Source: Tetraselmis striata (taxonomy: Eukaryota > Chlorophyta > Chlorodendrophyceae > Chlorodendrales > Chlorodendraceae). Taken from it: DNA of 64,000 nucleotides. The notes under the pieces were generated by a model that did no database searches, was not told where the DNA came from, and was given only the letters and a program-made list of their open reading frames with translations. How positions within the stretch are numbered: the first letter of the stretch is position 1; each line of letters begins with the position of its first letter. Below are positions 35,516 through 46,814 of the stretch, one piece after another. The position numbers and the translations under genes are program-made. The stretch is from NCBI GenBank assembly GCA_006384855.1, contig VCJN01001017.1, positions 40,463 through 104,462 on the forward strand. Direction: 5' to 3'.

Positions 35516-37078
35516 CCTCTAGACCGGCACGCGCTGCACCGGAGACGTAACAAGCGCCTGAAGGGGCCGCGCGTAAGGAGAGGCATATGGAGAAGCATCT
35601 ATCGGTCGGACGAGGCATAAAATTTCCGACATGCCGCACCTCGTCTAGGTGAGTGTTTGGTGCAGTGACACGGGTCGACCCATAAACCATATAGCGCCCA
35701 TACCTATTTAGCAGGGCCACAAGAACGGCACGCGCCATACCGGAGTCGTCATAAAGCGCCTCAAGGGGGCGCGCATATGGACAAGCATGTATCGGGCGAG
35801 GCAAACACGCTCCAACATGCCGCACCTAGTCCGGGTGAGTGCTTGGCGCGTTTCCGCGGGTGGATCCATTAACCGTAGTATAGCGCCCATACGAACCTAT
35901 GTGCCTCAAGACCGGCCCGCGCTGTACCGGAGCCGTCACAAGCGTCCAAGGGGGCGCGCATAAGGACATGCATATATGGAGAAGCATGTACTGGACGAGG
36001 CAAACACTATACTTTCCAACATGCCGCACCTAGTCCGGGTGAGTGCTTGGTGCATTTATGCGGATGGACTCATGAACCGTATAGCGCTATACGAACGCAT
36101 GTGCCACAACAACGGCATGCGCTAGACTGGAGCCGTATCAAACCGCCTCAAGGGGCCACGCAAATGGAGAAGTGTGTATCAATAGAGGCAGACACGCCAT
36201 AAAATGTCGAACCTGGTCCGGGTGATTACTTGGTTCATTTTTGCGGGTGGACCCATAAACCGTATAGCTCCGAAACCAACATATGCCAAACCGCGGCGCG
36301 CGCTATACTGGAGCCGTCACAAGCACCTCAAGGGGCCGCACAAATGGACAACCATTTATCGGGCGAGGCATACATGCTCCAACATGCCGCACCTCGTCCG
36401 GGTGAGTTTTGGTCCAGTTGCGCGGGTCGACCCATAAAGTGGATAGCGCCCCTATCTATGTGCCGCAAGAACGGCACACGCTATACCGGTGTCGTCATAA
36501 AGCGCCTCAAGGGACTTCGCATATAGGGACAAGCATGTATCGGATGAGGCATACACGCTCCAAAATACCGCACCTAGTCCGTTTGAGTGCTTGGCTCAGG
36601 TTTGCGGGTGGACTCACTCATAAACCGTGTAGTGCCATAGTGCCCATACCTATGTTCCTCAAGACTGGCACGTATACCGGAGCTGTCACAAATTGCCTCA
36701 AGGGGGCGCGTATATGGAGAACTAACCATGTATTGAACGAGGCATACACGTTCCAACATGCCACACCTTGTCCGGGTGAGTTTTATGTGTAAGTCAGCGG
36801 GTGGACCCGCCATAAACAATATATAGCGCCCACATCTATGTGCTACAACAACGGCACCCGTTATACCGGAGTCGTCACAAAGCGCCTCAAGGGGCCGCGC
36901 ATATGGACAAAGCATGTATAGGACGAGGCATACACGCTCCAACATGCCGCACCTCGTCCGGGTGAGTGCTTGGTGTAGTTCCACGGGTGGAAACGTAAAA
37001 CGTATAGCTCCGAAACCAATATACCATACCGCGGTGAGCGACACACCGGAGCCGTCACAAGCGCCTTAAGGGGCCGTG

Positions 37079-39912
37079 CATAGCGACGTGTACTACTACG
37101 CGCCGGATGATCCCGGTACTATGCGCGCCACCCCGCAGACTCGTAAGGGTGTGCGCCAAAGTGCTGTACTGGCCCCGATGTATTTCTGCCTCGCTATCGC
37201 GGACCCGGTGCAAGCGGTTGTTGCTCGTACCGCCGTTGATACTTTCTGCCATAGTTTCGCGAATGATTGCGGCGCGGCCAGTGCCGCGGCTCACGTTCCG
37301 CGTGTTTTCGACGAGTAGTGTACGTAGCTTTTCAAAGTCGGACTGATGGTACATGACAGTAAGACGAGGTAGCGACTACGTTCGTCACCGCGATGACAAC
37401 GAGGCCGAGTTGCGGGCACTACGGGGCGAGTAGGTAAGCAGTAGAGATCTATGGAAACGAGGCTGAATCTACGCTGGGGCGGAGCGGGGTGGCCCTCCAG
37501 CCGCCACCCGTTTGCGATGGGCTGTTGTATGAGGCGTCGGAAATAGTACATCGTATAGTATGTATATCACCGCGGCGACTATCGCTACGAAATTCGCCAA
37601 ACTAGCGGCCCTATACTTCTAGACTGTGTTGAAATTTCACTCGGAATTGCCACGCGCACCATTTTAGCGCTGTTTTGACCCCCCATTAAATGGGTCTTTT
37701 CCGATTAACGTATTTGGACCAATTTCACTCAGTATTGCGACTTTTCCCCTCCTACTAGCCATAACCCCGGGTGGATGACCGGCGCGTTGGGGCGGCGCCG
37801 GGAGGCCCACGCCACACTATTGGAGCGCATCGCCTCCTTTGGCACGTCGGGGTACGGCTGCCACCATGGGGCCATGCGGTTGCTGGTCGTATGCGCGGTG
37901 CGGCAGACTGGCTTCCTCAACCGCATGATGCCGCCGTCGGAGCTGGACCCTTTCTTGGAGGCCGTGGACGCCGCCAACATTTCGGCTGCACTTTCGTTGC
38001 TTGGTTTGGACGCTTGCGACCTGTCTACACCGCGCATGGAGGCTGCGATCGTCAAGATGAGTATGCCCGCAGATTTTGGCGGTTTGAATATGGCCTTGCT
38101 ACAGTCTGAGGCCCCTGCGGCGTTTTTTTATTCCGAGCAATAGGTTGTCGTGCCAAAGTTGGTACGGGAGTACATGCCCGCCCTCGGCCGTTTGTACGTG
38201 GCGGTCCGCGCGGAGGTGTCATCCGTGGCTATGAGTGCTTTGCCATGGGCGCGCGAGACGCGCCGCGTGTACGAGACTGTACGGGCCCTCACCACGTTAC
38301 CGCAGGAAAATGCTTTGTGCGGCGCGCACGCGCCGCGTACGGGCACGAGCACGATATATCTTCGAGTTACTTACGGTCGGTCATGCTACGACCACCGCTG
38401 CACCGGATCCATCAACTGGTACTACGGCCCGTACGGGTACGAGCACTAGCGGAGGACTGCGGGTCACCACGTCTCCTTTCACGGCCACTCCTCTTGGAGT
38501 TGGTACTGGTGGGGCCGCCTTTTCTGCCTCTCAACTGCTTCATATCGGTGGTACGAGTACTGCTGCCAATACCGTTACTATATGCGCTTTTGTAGCACTC
38601 AAGATACCGTCGCCCGGCGATTAAGTGGCATCCCCTCCGTCAACGGCAACTCTTTATTCCCTACTAGAATCGCAGCCATGCGGTACCACAGCTCCGCCCT
38701 CGGATACGCGGGTACGGGTGCTGCCTCGTCTGATGATGAGCCTTCGACATGGTTGTCCAACGCCACCTCAGCCGTGCGATTTGCTTGCGTAACTTCGTGG
38801 CCCTTGCTCTTGGCTTCTAGCGTACGGGTGCCCCGGACTCGAGACTTGATACCATGCGCTTGCACAACGCGTGCGGGCCGGGCTCCCTATCGCTTTTCCA
38901 GTCGGATCACAAGTCAGCCCGCAAGATTCCCCATGCTGCTTACTCGGCCCCTGCTGCGCGGGTGCTGCGCCTTCGCCCGCGCGGGGGTTCCGCGCTTGTC
39001 ACATGCCTTGGCCCCACGTGTGGTATGGATCCCCTATGGCTTCGCTCTACGGATGGCTCGAACCGGAACGCTTCGGATTTCGTCATGGATCATCTGCCCA
39101 TCTGCCCCGTCGCGAACTACAAGCACCGCATGCATACCGCTTTGAAGAATCTGTGGGCTTCCGTGGCGATTGAAGCGGTGGCGGTGCTTGCTTGACCGGG
39201 ACCGCTCGGGAGTCGGCGACTTGACCCTTGAGACGAGTGAGCTCCGCCCAGCGGACCGCTCGCGGCCGTCATATTTGACGCTGGCGGGGTGGGTGCGGGG
39301 GGGGGGGGGGAGGGGGGGGGGGCGACGTGCGATTACATGATCGATTTCGCGTCCGTGTCCTCCACGACCCCCACTTGGGGCAACGACCCCCGCTGGTGGA
39401 CCCCGGGGATCGCGGCGACCGAGGCGGAGCACACCAAGTTGGCGGTGGTCTTCCGCCCCGGTGAAGGGTGTTCACCGGTACTACCCTTTTGTGGTTGACC
39501 GCAGCCGCCTCGGAAAATCCGCTTTGACGGTGGTCCACATCTTCGCGGTGTTGCTTGCTGTGCGCAACTTCCCTGGCGGTCCTGCCTTCCGCCCCGACTT
39601 TATGCTTCCTTCGTGGTCAGTCCGTCCCGGCGCTTCGGAACTTTGTCGCTAGCCAGCCTACTGAGTTATCCCGCGCCATAACTACCTGTCGTGCACATGG
39701 TGGGGGTTGTTGCAGCGAGTCTCTGCTTGCGCGCATGGTACCTTGGGCGGCATTCTCTCTGCCGGAGTGCAGACGGCCAGGGCTGATGCGTATGCTTGTG
39801 CTCATTCCGCACCTACCCTTTCTGATGCTGCTTCCACCTCGCAGTTGCTGGTGGACGTTTCCTATTGCTTTTTCGGGTGATTTCCTGGTCGCATTTCGCA
39901 GCTAGCTCATAT
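37079..39912 (+). mobile_element. RLE-type LINE, copy B (RT fragment to 3' end)
   Basis: 5'-truncated and decayed, joined directly to satellite at 37078. In order: an RT fragment (TRKGVRQSAVLAPMYFCLAI, about 37135-37210, matching the GVRQG-x-PL-x-P motif of LINE RTs); about 450 bp of scrambled sequence where the YADD motif should be; and the RT thumb (37775-38143: MRLLVVCAVRQTGFLNRMMP, DFGGLNMALL). That frame then has one TAG and continues as PKLVREYMPALGRLYV to 38447. Next come the Zn-like segment (CPVANYKHRMHTALKNLWAS) and the PD-(D/E)XK domain with an interrupted G tract (39298-39320). The 3' end is GCTAGCTCATATAATTA, as in copies A and C. Shared sequence with copy A starts at CCCGTACGGGTACGAGCAC. 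Confidence 0.65.
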
Positions 39913-40418
39913 AATTATGAATATCTTGGTAATCCTTACTTATCGGTCATTACCGGCGGTAATTACCGGCGGAACGCCATCGGGGCTTCAACAGGTGACG
40001 TAGTTAGTTAAGTACCTGGCAGGAGTGATTGACGTGATAAGATGGGGAGATCCCCGCGCGGCGCGCCTCCATTCCCTGCCTGCACAGAGCAAGTTGGCCT
40101 GGTTGCAGGCTGATGGTGAACCGTTGCTGTCAGTCATTGCGACCACTCGTAGCGCAGTGCTGAGGCATTAAGCCCGCTGCGAAGGTACCATCGATTGGTG
40201 CTGAACAAGGGCCTGCGTACAGGGTAGCCCGCGTTTATCGATAAGGCGCACCTGCACCAACTCGTGCTGCCCCAGACTCCGCTTCATGGGCGTGGTGCCT
40301 AGCTAGCCAGTGCCGACGAACCACGGTGCGGCACGGCGGCACGAGGCTTGCAACCCAACGAAAGTGGCGGCAGGTTCCCAGCCGCACCCGAATTGCCGCC
40401 AGCATACAGCTCGTGGCT
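39913..40418. other. Spacer before sialidase-like gene
   Basis: No gene seen. Contains a short tandem repeat of ATTACCGGCGG near 39948-39972. The 3' part is the presumed promoter of the next gene. Confidence 0.3.
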
Positions 40419-43400
40419 ATGAAGGCAGCGGCGCTGATGCTGGCGCTGCTTGCCGCCCTGGCGTGCACGACAGTCGGGCAGGTTCCTTCCCGAGCCGGCA
40501 GGTGAGCAGAGCGCCGCCACGATAGAGGCAAGGGGCGTAACGCGAAATGTGGGTAGTCCTGGGAAGCACAAGTTGAAGGAGGTGGAGGAGGGGGGTCACC
40601 CCTCCCCGATTCGGTGTGTGGCTGCAGCCCTGTGTTGTTCAGTTGAGAAGGGGGTCCGGTGGAGGTGCTAACGTTCTGCGGTATGGCGATTTTCGCCATC
40701 TCCACCAGGGAAAAGCGGGGCTTAGGGTCCCACGGCGGGGCATCAATGCGGTGTCCACTAAGAGGGCGGAGAGAACTATCGATGAGCAAACTGGCAGGGC
40801 GCCTACGGGCGTGTTGCCACGATCGATCGGTGGCATGACGAAGGGGTCGTGTGGAGTGCGGAGCGGCTGGCATGGGAGGGCTCTTGGTCTTGGACGCTTG
40901 CTGTGGTGGAGAACGGGGGGCGGCATTAGTGTCAGCTGCCATGCTCATTGTTAGTAGATCTATTCAGTCCCGATGCCTGGACACTCGCCAGCCCCGCTTG
41001 CACTAGATTTAACTGCCGACCACGCGCTGGCCATCAGATTCCGGGTTGGAGACGCCGCGGCGAGGAGGGCGTCGGCGATGAAGAACGCTGTGGACGCTCG
41101 GCTGAAAACCAGACAGGCGGCAATCAGCTTGAACACACGCCGTGCAGCGGAGCCGCTCCGCTTACGGCGCCCGGTGATGGCACCAGCTCGCCCTCGGCTT
41201 GCTCGCCAGGCCCAGAGCGCGGACCTCGGTAGCACAGGTACGCCACGGATGGCTGCGCGGAGGCCAAGGTCAGCAGGGGTAAACCCACTGGCGAGGCTGG
41301 AAAGGCTCGCTGGTAGCGGATTGGTGCGCCCTCGCCGTGCCACTGGCCCACGGGCCGCCACCATCACCGGGCAAGGCTCCCGGGACGCCGGCGGAGCGGG
41401 GCGGCTCCGCCTGGAGGAGGACGGCCGGGCAACGGTACACCGACCGCTGATAGTCGTATCTACTGGTCGCACCTGCATGCAGGCCATAGTTCCACTATCA
41501 TGCATGTTCCTGAACAAGCACCCCCTGCCCACCCCCTGTGCCTGCCTCGCGGCCGGCAACGTCCCGTCCTGTTGCAGGCGGTGCTGCCACAGGCCGGCCG
41601 GCTCCACAAGGCCTCAGCGCTGCATGTGATCTCAAGGTGAGAGTGGTGCCATATTCATCGAGAGGCATCAGCGGATGTGAGATTGTTTGGCAGGTTACCG
41701 CACTTATCACAAAGGTGTGCAGGCGTGTGAGCATGCTTGTGAGCGTGCATAACCAAGCCTGCGTCCTCCCGCTACCGCAGTGCGGACGGCTCTGGATGGC
41801 AGCTGCTATGCGCATGGGCGACTGAGACCAAGGGGCAGTCTGGCAGCGCCATTGCCCTGTCTCGGCTAACGTCAGGGGACGACAAGTGGCAGCAACCGGT
41901 AAGCGCTGGACTTGGGACCTTCTGAGCCCTCTCTTCCCTTTTCTTGTCAAGCGCAGATGCCGTCTGGGCATTTGTGTGGCACCCCTGCCTAGCATGGGAG
42001 CGGTGGCAATTGTGGGCTGGTGATGGCTGTTGAAACTTCTGTCCGCTTGTTTGCTGCATGCGATGGCGACATCTACAGAGCTTTGTGGTCAGGACCGAGA
42101 AACGCGGCATCGAGCAGCCTCAGTGGCTGTCAGATGGTCGTACAGGCGAGCTCCGACTCATGTACATCAATCGAGGTAGCAGCATTCAGGTGAAGAAGGG
42201 CCACAGCTGATTAAGCGTCCCGTATCAACCAGTGAAGAAGGAGGAAGGTGGTCGCTCGCAGGAGGGGGGGCGGGGTATGTTGACGCCATATGCATGCTGT
42301 CTGCCACAGACCGACTCCGTCGTACAGAGCACCGAGTCGGCCGACCTTGGGGAGACGTGGGGCACTGTGCAGACCACAATCCACGACTCTGGCGTGAAGA
42401 TCAGCAGCCCGCCGCTGCAGGATGGAGCGGATGCATGGTTGCTGCCAGTGCATCGCATGCCACAGGTGGGGACCGCTGCCGCCCTGCAATATCAAGTGAG
42501 AACTCGAATGGGCATACTAATACCGTGTGGTAGGCTTTGGCATGCTTGGGGAGGGGATCTGCTTGTTGCGAGGCCATACAGCTCCAGGGAGGCCATCGCA
42601 CTCTGGCAGGATCAGTATCTTCATCAGAATAGCACCTGATCGCGGAGCTCATGAACTCAATTGGGGCAGTACAGGTTCTGGTGGTGTGGGTATCGGCACA
42701 GAACCTGTGATCTAAGTCTCACATTGGGCCGGCATGCAAGCTACATGATATTCGCTTGAGTTCCATTCGTCTATCATTGACCGCTGATAGGCAAAGGGCA
42801 GGTTCTTATTCGCGTTGTTCTTACTACCCGTACAGCCCCGGCGCACATGATGGGAAATTACTGTCATTATTGCCTTGCGCAACTCAGATGGTACTGTTAT
42901 TGTCAGCAAGGATGCCGATTGCATCTCATCTCTGCTGGATTGTGAATGTGACAGCTGGTAACCTGGCTTAATGTTGCTGGGTGCTTTCCTGGTTTGCAGG
43001 GGGACTCGCCTGGCCGAAATGAGCTGCTCCGAAGCACTGATGGTGGGCGCTCCTGGCAGACCGACGCACCCATGACTCCCAAGGTGAGATTACCGTGCCC
43101 CCCCCCCCCCCCCGCCCCCCCCCCCGCTCTCTCCCTCTGTGTTGCCACAGTGATTGGTTTCGCAGAGGAAGTTGGGAGGGAGAGGGGAGGGGGGGTTGCT
43201 CCATTGAGGTGACACGTACGGGGTTACTGGTGTTATAAGAACTGGACATTTGCTGGTATGTAGGGCGGGCCGATGTTGCTCCAGCCGTCCATCGTACGAG
43301 TGCTGAATTCCAACAGCGGGCGAGAGCATCATGTGGCGTTCTACGGAGAGAGGTGAGACCGTCCACGCCTGGCACATTCAGCACGCAACCACATGCTATA

Positions 43401-44805
43401 CTTTGTCAAGGGCTGCCGCTGGAGGTTCATGTGCAAGCTGTTCGCCGTCATCACCAAGTGGGTACCATGAAGCCCCAAGCTGCGTTGGCTGAGGCCGTTC
43501 TCGCCATAATGTGCTCGCAGGTGCTGCGTCCCCGATGTTGCGTGGTCTGGCGCGGTGTTCCGCAGCGCGCAGTGTGAAGATGCTGCCAAGAGCTGGTCAA
43601 GCCCGGAAGCTCTCACTGCGTTGCCACGCCGCGCGCGTGATATCCAGGTCATCACTCTGCGGAGTGGGCGCGTCGCAATACTTGTTGGGCACCACAGGTA
43701 AACTGATGAGAGTTGATAGTTGGGAGAGGAAAGACAGACATATTGAACTTGTGATCCAGTACTGGATCGTTCCCCTACATACATACGGGATCGTTCATCT
43801 ACATCCCGCATATAGATGAACGACAAGGCGTTCATCTATACCCTCCCCCTCACCCCCCCCCCCCCCCCCCTCTCCCCTCTTCCCCGTCTCCTCTGCGCAG
43901 CTTGCTTTTCTGGAAATGCCCTTGATCACAAGAGCCCCGGCTGGTTCGAATTTTGGGAACAGTGGTGGTACAACGTAGCCCAATGCGTTCACACAGTCGT
44001 ATACGTGGTCTGAGGTCACGGGGTCCTGGAGGAGCAAGGTCATTACACAGTCCAACGCGTTGCGCGTAGTTATGTCTAGGCATGCAATGTGTTTCCTAAG
44101 CACAGCAAACCCGGTGTGTTTCTTGGGTTGTCTCTAGCGTCAGGAAGTACTAGCGGCGACATTGTGTAGTGGATTCCCTCTCGGTTCCATGAAAGATATT
44201 CGTACGCTGCATATGCTTTCAACTGCAGTATTTGTACAGGTATGATGAACACGCGTTCGCCCACGCCGCATCATTGTTCCGAATAGATACTTGATAGTGC
44301 ATCAGCAGTAGCTTAGGTTCCTTATTGACTGAGCACTCTGCGTGACCGTTCCGCTTTTTGCAGGGAGGCTGACGCCGCAGAGGGCGATGCGGCGCCTCAG
44401 GATGTCAACACCTACCTCACCCTGGCGCTCTCCGGCGATGACGGCGCCACTTGGGAGTCTGTGCGTGACTTGGGCCTCCCATACCTGTCCGGCGCCAGCC
44501 CCAGCATGGTGCAGACGCCGGATGGCTACATCCACATCAGCTACACGCATGTGCCGTTTGGCCATGCCGAAGGGCAGGAGCACACCATCCGGCATCTTCG
44601 GGTCACGGAGCATTGGATCCAGCGGCTCCCGGTGCCAAAGACAGCCAACACTGCTCCTTACGGCATCGCGGCTTCTGCTGAAGCAGTACCCTCACAAGAA
44701 GCAGCATCGCCGGAGCTGGCTGCCCAGGACAGTCCAGCGCATTCGCAAGAAGGGGGAGCTGGCCCAACCGAGCACAGGCTGCCTACTGCGCCGCTTCCTC
44801 CGTAG
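40419..44805 (+). CDS. Sialidase-like BNR/Asp-box repeat protein, secreted
   Basis: Six-bladed beta-propeller hydrolase family (exo-sialidase/BNR-repeat type); the substrate in an alga is unknown. Exons supported by GT/AG edges, frame and family motifs: 41578-41636, 41781-41898, 42079-42189, 42310-42495, 43000-43083, 43264-43352, 43521-43697 and 44364-44805. A first exon at 40419-40501 would encode a signal peptide (MKAAALMLALLAALACTTVG), but its phase does not join directly to 41578, so at least one more exon is missing. Landmarks are WQLLCAWATETKGQ, IALSRLTSGDDKW, GIEQPQW, Asp boxes SADLGETW, STDGGRSW and SGDDGATW, LLQPSIVRVL, DIQVITLRSGRVAIL and the closing GYIHISYTHV..TIRHLRV. The C-terminal ~50 residues are Ala/Pro/Glu-rich and family-atypical. 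The catalytic Arg triad and nucleophile cannot be confirmed. C runs occur in two introns. Confidence 0.75.
40973..41629 (+). other. Open frames in a sialidase-gene intron
   Basis: Long Arg/Ala-rich frames are open on both strands here. Neither has a recognisable domain, and the end overlaps the 41578-41636 exon in another frame. Probably GC-rich shadows, though a missing N-terminal exon could lie in this stretch. Confidence 0.2.
43098..43125 (+). repeat. C16-G-C11 tract in sialidase intron
   Basis: C on the sense strand, starting 14 nt after the donor that follows exon 43000-43083. Confidence 0.95.
43753..43823 (+). repeat. Palindrome and hairpin in last sialidase intron
   Basis: GATCCAGTACTGGATC (43753-43768) is a perfect 16-bp palindrome. 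TCGTTCATCT (43791-43800) and AGATGAACGA (43814-43823) are inverted copies, and a further CGTTCATCTATA follows. Confidence 0.7.
43853..43870 (+). repeat. C18 tract in last sialidase intron
   Basis: Run of 18 C on the sense strand. Confidence 0.95.
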
Positions 44806-45009
44806 TATGTGTAGCAGTCAATGTTGTCTCAATTCTCTAGTGCTGAAATCAACAGGGCATATGCAGCCGCTGTGGCTGCATGGGCACCGCCAACTCCATG
44901 CAACGTGGCTCTACCCTTTTCAACTTTGAATGGCAGAGCAATAAAAGAGTGTAAATATTTACACTACATGGTAACCTTGTGCAGTCTAACTGACCTGGCG
45001 GAATAAAGC

Positions 45010-45014
45010 TGTAA
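45010..45014 (+). terminator. TGTAA polyadenylation signal of sialidase-like gene
   Basis: TGTAA 205 nt past the stop; another at 44950-44954. Both lie in AU-rich sequence typical of an algal 3' UTR end. Confidence 0.55.
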
Positions 45015-45019
45015 CAAAT

Positions 45020-46198
45020 TTCAAATTATACTGTGAGTGATAGATATTTGTTCACGGGGTGTGCCATACTACAGGATGTACAACCAAACTGTATCAACCA
45101 AATCAGCTAGCTAGAATCGTATAATACATCGACGCTTTTCGAGTTCTCGGTGTGTGTTGAGAGCTCAACACTGTCCCGCGCACGGGCATGCTGGCACAGT
45201 ATATGCCCATATGAAACCGACACCAATGACCCACATCAACACGAGTACATGTAGCCATTGTATATGTGGAGGGCATGCTGTGTTATCATTCACACTCCGC
45301 CGCTCATGCACAGCGCGGTAAAACATAGCAGCCATAAAGGACGACTACTTTATATAAGGGTGCCGACGCATCTACACCCCCGCCCCTTTCTGGCCGAAGC
45401 CAAGTTTACGGAAGTAAGGTAGCCGGGCAGTTGAACATAGGACATATGATCTGAAATTCCGGAATATCGCACGTCGCCTGTATTTAGCCTTTATCACCGG
45501 AGTGTGTAATCCATGTGGCCCTAACAACTGTGCGGCACGAGTGGTCTTGATGCTAGATTGGGCAATTTCAAGCACCCCGCCCCCCTAACACGGCATGGGT
45601 TGGTGCGCAAGACGTGCCGCCGCGCATGCATAGAGCACTGCATGGTGGCATTGCCATGGATTGGTAATGAAACATGTTAGCAATGAAATGGTGCCCGTGT
45701 ATGGCTTCAGTTCTCCGTGCAGCTGCGGCTTGGATCCGGGAGCATGGCTGCATCAGCGACTATCATTGCCAGGCGGTGTAGCACAGTCACATCGCGGTCA
45801 AGGATGCAGCGAGGCGTCGCTGCAACAAGCACAAGGCCATGACCAAATGGGCGAGGCTTCTCGGCCGTCGCGCCGCTGAGATCAGCCCCCGCCTTGAGCT
45901 GTAGCCAGCGGCGTTCCTGGCATGTCATTTCTTTGGCCATCCATTCAGAGGATGACGACGAAGACTACTACTTCTTCGAGACCGAGTCAACTGTCCGGGG
46001 GAAGTTTAACAACGCGAGACGGTATGCACCTCCCCCATATTTAGGCTTGCCCGTGACGTCTGTTGCCCGGCGGCTTGCTTTATAGTTTAAACGCTCGATA
46101 TCCACTGGCCGCCCCCGAGCAGGCGCGGCGCGTTATGTGCCGACGACGATTACGCATTGTCGCTCATGGCGACAACTATACACCTCGCTTAGTGGAAG
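45020..46198. other. Spacer with decayed coding fragments
   Basis: 45020-45690 shows nothing. From about 45720 to 46040 short protein-like pieces appear on plus (for example HSEDDDEDYYFFETEST). They may belong to the CACTA-like relic that follows. No complete gene. Confidence 0.3.
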
Positions 46199-46444
46199 GT
46201 GTGCCACAACGTGAAGACCCGCGAGTTCGAGAAGCTGTTCAAGCTGCTGAGGGACTTTATGCCGCCGCGGCGGGAGTGCGCCCTCCCCGAGACGTGCTAC
46301 TCCGTCGAGCAATGGCCATGTGGTCCTAACAAACTGTGTCCAGAATGTGGCCATGGCACCTGTAGTTCGCTCATCATCGGGAGAGCGAGTGACTACGAGT
46401 ATGTAAGTCGGCAGTTCGAGACCGGCCGGGCCATGAGAGCTTAG
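46199..46444 (+). pseudogene. CACTA (Tnp2-like) transposase fragment, tentative
   Basis: About 80 residues: TREFEKLFKLLRDFMP, LPETCYSVEQWPC, then CPECGHGTC. Plant CACTA transposases have a similar run before the catalytic domain (FEKLL..LLP....LP.S.YEAKK..C, then a Zn knuckle CPVCG). The match is short and I see no DDE residues or CACTA termini, so the family call is weak. Confidence 0.35.
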
Positions 46445-46814
46445 TCGTCACTGCGTATTCGTACCGTTACTGTCTCATCTCGTAACCAAGACGCAGTAAT
46501 TCAGAACCGGGGTACGTCGCGAATTGAATGAGGACCTGAAAAATGGGCCGACGTGCGGATAGGTTGGCTGGTCCCAGCTCGCCTAGGCCGTTTGTCCGGA
46601 TTACGAGTACATGTACCCGTGATCCTTTTTTCCGCCCCCGGGACGGGACTGGCACCAGTGAAACCCTTGCAGCGTCGCTACGACGGCCATTTAGCTTCCT
46701 CACATCCTCACATCGCTCGCTCACATCGGCGTTAAGCGCCATCTGCGACGCCCCAACTTCGCGGTGACCTCCCAAGGCGGACGTCGCGCCAAGCTGAGCA
46801 TGGGGCGACGCCAA
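46445..46814. other. Spacer between transposon relics
   Basis: Open frames without recognisable domains; probably decayed 5' part of the DIRS RT ORF that follows. Confidence 0.25.

Larger units (their letters stand above)
23665..37078 (+). repeat. Large tandem satellite array, ~182-bp monomer
   Basis: Dozens of head-to-tail monomers sharing GAGCCGTCACAAAGCGCCT, CCGCGCATATGGACAAGCAT, GCCGCACCTCGTCCGGGTGA and CATAAACCGTATAGC. Monomers end in one of two tails: A (GCGCCCATACCTATGTGCCA..) or B (GCTCCGAAACCAATATGCCA..). These mostly alternate on the left side, giving an A/B dimer. The right part (35520-37078) is more diverged and mostly type A. Long frames exist on both strands only because the unit is close to a multiple of three. 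Insertions interrupt the array at about 24386-24830, 29943-31963 and 34735-35515, and a LINE truncates it at 37078. Confidence 0.9.

Noticed and set aside
23665..37078. CRISPR-like array
   Set aside because: Repeat units are ~182 bp and head-to-tail without unique spacers. This is satellite DNA in a eukaryotic context.
23665..37078. CENP-B box in the satellite monomer
   Set aside because: Searched for a TTCG-N4-A-N2-CGGG pattern by eye; the best candidate (CTCGTCCGGG) lacks the spacing.
40973..41629. Independent gene in the sialidase intron
   Set aside because: Open on both strands, Arg/Ala-rich, no domain, and overlapping a better-supported exon in another frame.
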